A DNA stretch of 64,000 nucleotides from Gemmatimonadales bacterium (lineage in GTDB: Bacteria > Gemmatimonadota > Gemmatimonadetes > Gemmatimonadales > GWC2-71-9): positions 42,685 through 106,684 of the forward strand of contig JAHBVU010000012.1 of the NCBI GenBank assembly GCA_019637315.1, read 5' to 3'. The notes below the pieces were generated by a model. That model saw only the letters and a program-made list of their open reading frames with translations, was not told the DNA's origin and searched no databases. The translations under genes and the position numbers were made by a program. Below, in pieces: positions 58,466-64,000 of the stretch; positions within the stretch are counted from its first letter, which is position 1, and each line of letters opens with the position of its first letter.

Positions 58466-59988
58466 AGCGGGCTCTTCTCTCCGTCAGCGACAAACGAGGC
58501 ATCGTCGAACTGAGCCGCGGTCTCGTCCGCCTCGGCTTCGAACTGATCTCGACCGGAGGCACTGCCGCCACGCTCAAGAAGGCAGGACTCCCGGTGACCT
58601 CGGTCGATGCGGTGACCGGATTCCCGGAAATCCTCGACGGTCGGGTCAAAACCCTGCACCCGAAGATTCATGCCGGCCTGCTGGCGCAGCACGACAACGA
58701 GCAGCACCGGACGGCCCTCGCCACGCATGCGATTGCGCCATTCGCGCTGGTGGCCGTCAACCTCTATCCGTTTCAGGCCACCATCGCGCAATCCGACGTG
58801 ACGTTCGAAAACGCGGTCGAGAACATCGACGTCGGGGGTCCTTCGATGCTGCGAGCCGCTGCCAAAAACCACCAGTACGTGCTGCCCGTCGTCGACCCGA
58901 CCGACTATCCTCGGGTCCTCGAGCTGCTCGAGCAGGACGGCCTCACACCGACGATCCGCCGGGCGTTTGCGGCCAAGGTCTTCTCGCACACCGCCGACTA
59001 CGACAACGCAATTGCCGGCTACCTGACCGAAGCCGAGGAAGGCCTGCCGCCCCGGCTCAACCTGTCGGTCGAGCAGCTGCTCCCGCTCCGCTACGGCGAG
59101 AACCCTGAACAACGCGCGGCGCTCTATGCGTCCGAAGAACCGCGCGGCATCCGGGACCTCAAACAGCGCCAGGGCAAAGAGCTCTCTTTCAACAACCTGC
59201 TCGACATCGACAGCGCCACGGCCGCAGTCGCCGCCTGGAAGAACCGGCCGGCCTGTTGCATCGTGAAGCACACCACCCCGTGCGGCGTTGCGGTAGGACG
59301 GACCGCGCTCGAAGCCCTCAACAAGGCCCGCGCCACGGACCCGCTCTCGGCCTTCGGCGGCGTGATCGCCTGCAACACCGTGATCGATCGCACCATTGCG
59401 GAATCACTCCGGGACCTCTTCTTCGAGGCCATCGTGGCGCCCTCGGTACACGACGACGCCCTCGAAATCTTTGCGGAAAAGAAGAATCTGCGGGTCGTCG
59501 AGCTCCCGATCAGCGATGCACCTGGCCTCGATTGGAAGCGGGTGCGAGGCGGCTTCCTGGTGCAGGATCGCTTCCGGTTCGACACGTCGGAACAGGACTG
59601 GACCGTTCCGACCGGACGAAAGCCGACGGTCGACGAGATGAACGACCTCCGCTTTGCCTGGACCGCCATCGCCACCGTCAAGTCGAACGCCATCCTGATT
59701 GCACGAAACGAGCAGGCCATCGGCATCGGCGCCGGACAGATGAGCCGGGTCGACGCAGTTTTTCTTGCTGCGCACAAGACACGACAGCAGTCGCATGACC
59801 CGACCGGCGCGGTGCTGGCCTCAGACGGATTCTTCCCCTTCCCCGATGGCGTCGAGGAAGCCGCCAAGGCGGGCATTACCGCCATCATTCAACCCGGCGG
59901 CTCGGTCCGAGACGCCGAAGTCATCGCGGCCGCCAATCGACTCGGCATCGCCATGGTATTCACCGGCAAACGGATGTTCCGGCACTGA
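58462..59988 (+). CDS. purH: Bifunctional AICAR transformylase / IMP cyclohydrolase
   Basis: A protein of 508 residues. The N-terminal IMP cyclohydrolase (about 1-150) begins ALLSVSDKRGI and contains STGGTA, GRVKTLHPKIHAGLLA. The AICAR transformylase domain shows RYGENPEQRAALY, ELSFNNLLDIDSA, the catalytic Lys-His in CCIVKHTTPCG, and GAGQMSRVDA. It performs the last two steps to IMP. The start overlaps the purN stop (ATGA), and the DUF2723 gene follows after 2 bases. Confidence 0.95.
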   Translation: MKRALLSVSDKRGIVELSRGLVRLGFELISTGGTAATLKKAGLPVTSVDAVTGFPEILDGRVKTLHPKIHAGLLAQHDNEQHRTALATHAIAPFALVAVNLYPFQATIAQSDVTFENAVENIDVGGPSMLRAAAKNHQYVLPVVDPTDYPRVLELLEQDGLTPTIRRAFAAKVFSHTADYDNAIAGYLTEAEEGLPPRLNLSVEQLLPLRYGENPEQRAALYASEEPRGIRDLKQRQGKELSFNNLLDIDSATAAVAAWKNRPACCIVKHTTPCGVAVGRTALEALNKARATDPLSAFGGVIACNTVIDRTIAESLRDLFFEAIVAPSVHDDALEIFAEKKNLRVVELPISDAPGLDWKRVRGGFLVQDRFRFDTSEQDWTVPTGRKPTVDEMNDLRFAWTAIATVKSNAILIARNEQAIGIGAGQMSRVDAVFLAAHKTRQQSHDPTGAVLASDGFFPFPDGVEEAAKAGITAIIQPGGSVRDAEVIAAANRLGIAMVFTGKRMFRH

Positions 59989-59990
59989 CC

Positions 59991-62183
59991 ATGACTCAAG
60001 AGCGACCGCCCTATCTCTGGGCTCTCGGTACCGCCGTGGCGGTACTCGTCATCTACCTCTTCACGCTGGGTCCCACGACCGCCTTCTGGGATGCGTCGGA
60101 GTACATCGCGGCAGCCAAGGTGCTCGGGATTCCCCATCCACCGGGCAACCCGCTCTTCGTGCTGCTGGGCCATGTCTTCGGGCTGATTCCCTTCGTCGAG
60201 GCCTACGCCGTACGAATCAACCTCTTTGCGGCCGTGACCAGCGCCGGCGCAGCCGGCTTCTGGTTTCTGGTCTCGGAGCGCTGGCTGCGCAATATCGTGC
60301 CGGCGCGTCTGCCGAGGCTGGTTGCTTCGTTTGCGGGTGTCCTGGTCGGCGCCACCATGTGGACGGTCTGGAATCAGTCGACCGTCAACGAGAAGGTCTA
60401 CACCGTCTCGCTCTTCTTCATGGCGCTGGTCACCTGGCTGGCGGTGCACTGGGGCGACGACGAACCGGGTTCGCATCGGGACCGCTGGCTGATCGTGATT
60501 GCCTATCTGCTCGCGCTCACCTCGACCAACCACATGATGGGCGTCCTGGCGGCGCCGGCCGTCATCATGTATGTCCTCTGGACCGACTGGCGAGTGCTGA
60601 CCCGCCCGGCCGTCCTGGTCGGCATCGTCGCCGTCGTCATCATCGGCCTGACGCCGAACTATGTCTTTCTGCCGATCCGGGCAGAACAGTTCCCGCCGAT
60701 CAACGAGGGCGAACCGGTCGGATTCAGCGTCCTCTGCGCTGTCACAGCCGGCCTCGCCGGCTGCAGCGACGCCCTCTCGGATGTGATCAGTCGCGCCCAG
60801 TACGGCAAAGGCTCCGTCTTCGACCGCCAGGCGGATCTGGTTGCCCAGTATGCCAACTACTGGCAGTACTTCACCTGGCAATTTGCCCGCGACTGGGACG
60901 GATTCCGCAGTGCCGCGACCTGGCTGTTCACGCTGCTCGGCCTGGCCGGCTTGTATCAGATGCTGCGCAAAGATCTCCGGGCGGGCCTGGCCGCAGGCGC
61001 GATGCTCTTTTCGTTGACGATCGCGCTCGTCTTCTATCTCAACTTCAAGTACGGCTACTCGATCTATCCCGACCGAACCGACATCACGCACGCGCTCCGT
61101 GAAGTCCGCGAGCGCGACTATTTCTTCCTCTGCTCGTTTGCCTTCTTCGGCACGCTGGTGGCGGCGGGCCTGGGCACCGTGATGACGGCAGTGGCGGACT
61201 TTTTCAAGACCCGCCTGTCGGAATCGGCTCGCTGGTACGCCGCGCTCCCGGTAGCGCTGGTTGCGCTGATTCCCCTGTTCGGCAACCGCGTGTCGGCCAA
61301 CCGGAACCATGAGTTTGCCGCCCGGGACCTGGCGCGCGACCTGCTCGAATCGGTCGAGCCGTATGGCATCCTGATCACGGCCGGCGACAACGACACCTTC
61401 CCGCTCTGGTATGCGCAGGAAGTAGAGGGCATTCGCCCCGATGTCACCGTGGCAAACATGTCGCTCATGAACACCGAGTGGCACCTCAAGCAGCTCGGTC
61501 GACGGGTCACGCCCGAATTCGATCCGAGCACTTCCGCAGCACTCTGGCGGTCGCCCGACCGGCGCGGGGCGCCGCTGGTGGACAGTGCCGGCACGCCAGC
61601 GACGTCGACCTGGCCCAAGCCGCCAGGGTCCGTCTTCTCGCTGACCGAGACTGAGCTGCACAACTTGCCTGAGTTCACCCGCCCGCCGTCCGGGCCGGTG
61701 CGCTTCGGCAACATCGAGCTCAACTTCGATGAGGTGCAGTACCTCGATCGGAAGGACATCGCGACGATGTTCCTGATCCGGGACAATCTCGGCAAGCGAC
61801 CGATCTTTTTCAGCTGGAGCACCAGCTACTTTGCCGACCGGACCTTCGGGCTGACCCAGTATCTCGTCACGCAAGGCTTTGTGCGGAAGCTGTACCCCGA
61901 ACCCGTCACGCCGGCGCCCGGACTGGTGTTCGGGCCGATGGGCTGGATGGATGTCGAGCGAACCGGCGACTTGCTCTGGGAAACCTACGGCTGGGAAAGC
62001 GTTGCGCGGCCCCGACCGCTGGGCTGGGTCGACGAGCCATCGCGGTCCATCCTCGAGCTGTACGCCGCGATCTACGCGGCCTACGGCTCCACGGTCCGTC
62101 AGCTGGGCGACAGCACCCTCGCCGCCCGTGCGGATTCCGTCGGCGAAGCGGTGATGCGGAGTCTCCGGCCGGCGGTGAAGTAG
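59991..62183 (+). CDS. DUF2723 membrane protein, GT117/protein O-mannosyltransferase-like
   Basis: A protein of 730 residues. About ten or more membrane helices occupy residues 10-430. The DUF2723 signature is near the N-terminus: FWDASEYIAAAKVLGIPHPPGNP, with acidic Asp/Glu pairs as in GT-C lipid-linked sugar transferases. The C-terminal 250 residues form a soluble domain beginning GILITAGDNDTFPLWYAQEVEG. Members of this family add sugars to proteins or glycans from a polyprenyl donor in Bacteroidota and relatives. It begins 2 bases after purH, so expression is coupled to the purine unit; a functional link is not evident. Confidence 0.82.
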   Translation: MTQERPPYLWALGTAVAVLVIYLFTLGPTTAFWDASEYIAAAKVLGIPHPPGNPLFVLLGHVFGLIPFVEAYAVRINLFAAVTSAGAAGFWFLVSERWLRNIVPARLPRLVASFAGVLVGATMWTVWNQSTVNEKVYTVSLFFMALVTWLAVHWGDDEPGSHRDRWLIVIAYLLALTSTNHMMGVLAAPAVIMYVLWTDWRVLTRPAVLVGIVAVVIIGLTPNYVFLPIRAEQFPPINEGEPVGFSVLCAVTAGLAGCSDALSDVISRAQYGKGSVFDRQADLVAQYANYWQYFTWQFARDWDGFRSAATWLFTLLGLAGLYQMLRKDLRAGLAAGAMLFSLTIALVFYLNFKYGYSIYPDRTDITHALREVRERDYFFLCSFAFFGTLVAAGLGTVMTAVADFFKTRLSESARWYAALPVALVALIPLFGNRVSANRNHEFAARDLARDLLESVEPYGILITAGDNDTFPLWYAQEVEGIRPDVTVANMSLMNTEWHLKQLGRRVTPEFDPSTSAALWRSPDRRGAPLVDSAGTPATSTWPKPPGSVFSLTETELHNLPEFTRPPSGPVRFGNIELNFDEVQYLDRKDIATMFLIRDNLGKRPIFFSWSTSYFADRTFGLTQYLVTQGFVRKLYPEPVTPAPGLVFGPMGWMDVERTGDLLWETYGWESVARPRPLGWVDEPSRSILELYAAIYAAYGSTVRQLGDSTLAARADSVGEAVMRSLRPAVK

Positions 62184-62193
62184 TATCGAAGCA

Positions 62194-62226
62194 CCCGAGG
62201 GCCGCGTCGTCATCGCGGCCCTTGGG
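62194..62226 (+). terminator. Strong hairpin after the DUF2723 gene
   Basis: CCCGAGGGCCGCG (62194-62206) pairs with CGCGGCCCTTGGG (62214-62226): 13 bp with one G-U and a 7-base loop, 10 bases after the stop. No U-run follows, so it may act as a weak terminator or an mRNA 3'-end stabiliser before tRNA-Ser. Confidence 0.5.
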
Positions 62227-62260
62227 TCCATCCGGACGCCGCGTTAGCTTGCGTCCGCCA

Positions 62261-62347
62261 GGCGCGGTGGCAGAGCGGTTGATTGCACCGGTCTTGAAAA
62301 CCGGCGAACCCGAAAGGGTTCCGTGAGTTCGAATCTCACCCGCGCCG
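62261..62347 (+). tRNA. tRNA-Ser (anticodon TGA)
   Basis: The 87-base gene has acceptor stem GGCGCGG/CCGCGCC, anticodon stem ACCGG/CCGGC-type around CTTGAAA with anticodon TGA, a long variable arm (CGAACCCGAAAGGGTTCC) that marks class II serine tRNAs, and T-arm TGAG-TTCGAAT-CTCA. The discriminator is G, as required by seryl-tRNA synthetase. CCA is not encoded. Confidence 0.93.
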
Positions 62348-62349
62348 CT

Positions 62350-62373
62350 CGACCGCCTTCGATCAGGCGGTCG
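62350..62373. terminator. Inverted repeat at the convergent tRNA-Ser/nagB junction
   Basis: CGACCGCCT (62350-62358) pairs perfectly with AGGCGGTCG (62365-62373) around a 6-base loop, overlapping the last codons of the minus-strand gene. It could terminate both transcripts, but no U-run is present on either side. Confidence 0.35.
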
Positions 62374-64000
62374 CTCTCGGGTCGCTGACCACGAAGGCTT
62401 CCATCGCGAAGTACTCCGCCAGGCCGAGCCGATCGAGTTCCTCCGCCGTCCCTTTGTTCCGCGCTTCGACCCGCTGCCAAAACTCCCGCTCATCGTTCCC
62501 GGGAAACGGGGCCGTGTCTTTCTGAGACTGGTGCTTGAAGATCGCGTGGATCTTGAGCTTGAGCTCCTCCTGTGAAAGCGGCACCAGCCAGGTGGCCTCG
62601 GTCACGGCCCACTCCTGCCAGGCGCCACGATAGAGCCAGACTTCCGGCATCGCACCACTCTGCTCGCTGCGCTCGACCAGTGCGAGATCGATCGCCTGCT
62701 TGCACATCCGGTGCGTGCCGTGCGGATCGGACAGATCCCCGGCAACGAAGACGAGTTCCGGATCGACCTCATCGAGCAGCCGACGGACGATGGCAACATC
62801 TTCGGGCCCGATCGGCGCCTTCTTGACGGTCCCGGTCTGGTAGAACGGGAGGTCCAGAAACCGTCCAGCCTCCGGCGGCAGCCCCAGCACACCGATCCCG
62901 GCAATCGCCTCCGATGCGCGGATCAGGCGCTTGATATCGAGCACCGCATCGATGTCGACATCGCCGGGACGCTTCTCGGCCAGGTACGCTTCAACCTGAC
63001 GCGCCAGCTCCCCGGCCGGTCCCTCGGGCAGGTAACTCTCGCCAGCCAGCCGACGGAGAAAATCGAGGTGCCGGCGAACGTCGTGATCAAAGACCGCGAT
63101 GTTGCCGCTGGTCATGTACGCCACGACGATGTCGTTACCATTCTCGACCAGCTTGCGAAGAATGCCGCCCATCGAGATGACGTCATCGTCGGGATGCGGA
63201 GAGAAGCAGATGATGCGCTTGCCGCGCGGCAGCTTGGACCGCCCTCGGATCTTCGCCCCAAGCACGTTGAACACTTCCCCGTTGAGGACACCTGGCGCCG
63301 GATAGCGGTTGACCAGCGAGCCTAGCTTGTGCTCGGCGTAATCGCCGCGGGTCAGTTTGAGGATGGCCTTGCCGGTCTGATGCGACAGCCACACCACCGC
63401 ACGCACCACCAGCGGCGGCGTCCACTCCACCGGGCCAACCAGCCAGGGAGTGGCAATGGCCGTCAACTGCGCCGCCGCAGCGCTGTCGAGATAGAAGGCC
63501 ACGTTCGGGTGCTCCTGCAGAAAGGTGGCCGGCACCTCCGGATCGACCTCTCCTTCGATCGCCTGGCGGACGATGCCGGCCTTGTGCTCACCCGTGACGA
63601 TCACCACGATTTCGCGCGCCGACAGGATGGTGCCCACGCCCATCGTGACCGCCTGCCGCGGCACGTTATCCTCTCCGAAGAAGTCGGCGGCGGCATCCCG
63701 GCGCGTTACGGCGTCGAGCTCGATCAAACGGGTCCGGCTGTCGGAAGGCGAGCCGGGTTCGTTGAAGCCGATATGCCCGGTCCGGCCCAAGCCCAACAAC
63801 TGCAGATCGATCCCCCCATGCCGCGCGATCGCCTCCTCGTACGCCGAGGCCGCAGCGGCCACCTCACCCTCCGGCAGGTCACCCCGCGGGATGTGCACAT
63901 TGACTGGATCGATGTCGATCAGGCTGAACAGGTGCTCCTGCATGAATCGGTGATACGACTGCAGGCTGTCCGGAGCCATTGGGAAGTATTCGTCGAGGTT
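62363..64000 (-). CDS. nagB: Glucosamine-6-phosphate deaminase fused to a PIG-L/LmbE deacetylase-like domain (5' end missing)
   Basis: 545 C-terminal residues are visible; the gene starts beyond the right edge, and the first visible codons read NLDEYFPM, a normal NagB segment. The deaminase part (about visible residues 1-210) contains PDSLQSYHRFM, LGLGRTGHIGFNEPGS and TMGVGTILSAREIVVIV, and it converts glucosamine-6-phosphate to fructose-6-phosphate and ammonia. A linker leads to a PIG-L-type domain with CFSPHPDDDVISMGG and a later SDPHGTHRMCK, carrying the Zn-binding His and Asp residues of GlcNAc-type deacetylases. This fusion is also known from Bacteroidota NagB proteins. A combined amino-sugar catabolic role fits. 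Confidence 0.88.
   Translation of the reverse strand, partial: NLDEYFPMAPDSLQSYHRFMQEHLFSLIDIDPVNVHIPRGDLPEGEVAAAASAYEEAIARHGGIDLQLLGLGRTGHIGFNEPGSPSDSRTRLIELDAVTRRDAAADFFGEDNVPRQAVTMGVGTILSAREIVVIVTGEHKAGIVRQAIEGEVDPEVPATFLQEHPNVAFYLDSAAAAQLTAIATPWLVGPVEWTPPLVVRAVVWLSHQTGKAILKLTRGDYAEHKLGSLVNRYPAPGVLNGEVFNVLGAKIRGRSKLPRGKRIICFSPHPDDDVISMGGILRKLVENGNDIVVAYMTSGNIAVFDHDVRRHLDFLRRLAGESYLPEGPAGELARQVEAYLAEKRPGDVDIDAVLDIKRLIRASEAIAGIGVLGLPPEAGRFLDLPFYQTGTVKKAPIGPEDVAIVRRLLDEVDPELVFVAGDLSDPHGTHRMCKQAIDLALVERSEQSGAMPEVWLYRGAWQEWAVTEATWLVPLSQEELKLKIHAIFKHQSQKDTAPFPGNDEREFWQRVEARNKGTAEELDRLGLAEYFAMEAFVVSDPRATA

Noticed and set aside
59889..62231. Long minus-strand open frame opposite the DUF2723 gene
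   Set aside because: It is rich in Arg, Glu and Gly with no recognisable motif, a mirror of the real membrane protein gene.

Overview
The window is GC-rich bacterial chromosome with dense coding. There is no sign of a plasmid, prophage, insertion sequence, CRISPR array or rRNA operon. The gene mix points to an outer-membrane-bearing soil or aquatic bacterium, most likely Gemmatimonadota. The clues are many secreted enzymes ending their signal peptides in AQ, an ADOP-type permease with its own PadR repressor, large Ser/Thr kinase and BTAD proteins carrying TolB-like/TPR tails, DUF5686-type outer-membrane barrels, and S9, S12 and amidohydrolase enzymes. The phylum is inferred from content, since there is no 16S gene here. 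Two protein genes run off the window edges (1-380 and 62363-64000).

Region 1 (1-17.8 kb) is mostly secreted and envelope functions on both strands. It holds two divergent S12 serine hydrolases, a small unknown secreted protein, a secreted amidohydrolase, a BamA/TamA-like barrel, a multicopper oxidase with an extra N-terminal domain and a Met/His-rich linker, and an NTF2-like protein. Next come a PlsC-type acyltransferase overlapping a Tat-exported DsrE-like protein, a class A beta-lactamase-like protein without the usual Glu166, a CEMIP/TMEM2-like G8 beta-helix lipoprotein, and a BTAD/TolB/TPR regulator translationally coupled to a small lipoprotein.

Region 2 (17.8-51.6 kb) is an unbroken minus-strand block of about 34 kb. 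Its upper part, read from high to low coordinates, is housekeeping: a 43-residue membrane protein coupled to thrS, a Ser/Thr kinase with TPR tail, thiolase, a CPBP protease, 3-hydroxyacyl-CoA dehydrogenase, rpiB, glyA, a Minf_1886 protein, NAD(P)HX repair, thiL and plsC. A U-tailed terminator separates these from eno-ftsB. Many junctions are 4-base stop/start overlaps, so translational coupling is common. Below this lie an MHYT hybrid histidine kinase, heme A synthase, an S9 peptidase, an iodotyrosine-deiodinase-like flavoprotein, a ribokinase and a tRNA-Met. These are followed by a PQQ dehydrogenase with a DUF5686 barrel, a PvdQ-like acylase, and the PadR/ADOP pair.

Region 3 (51.7-62.2 kb) is a plus-strand run: a BON-like membrane protein, valS, an Ig-like lipoprotein and gmhB form one coupled chain, then purN, purH and a DUF2723 membrane glycosyltransferase-like protein. 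A minus-strand DUF1835 gene sits between them and overlaps neighbours at both ends. The window closes with tRNA-Ser(TGA) and a convergent NagB/PIG-L fusion.

No single locus is clearly a new multi-gene system. The best candidates for follow-up are the CEMIP-like lipoprotein, the halotyrosine dehalogenase candidate, and the reuse of one TolB/TPR module behind two different input domains.
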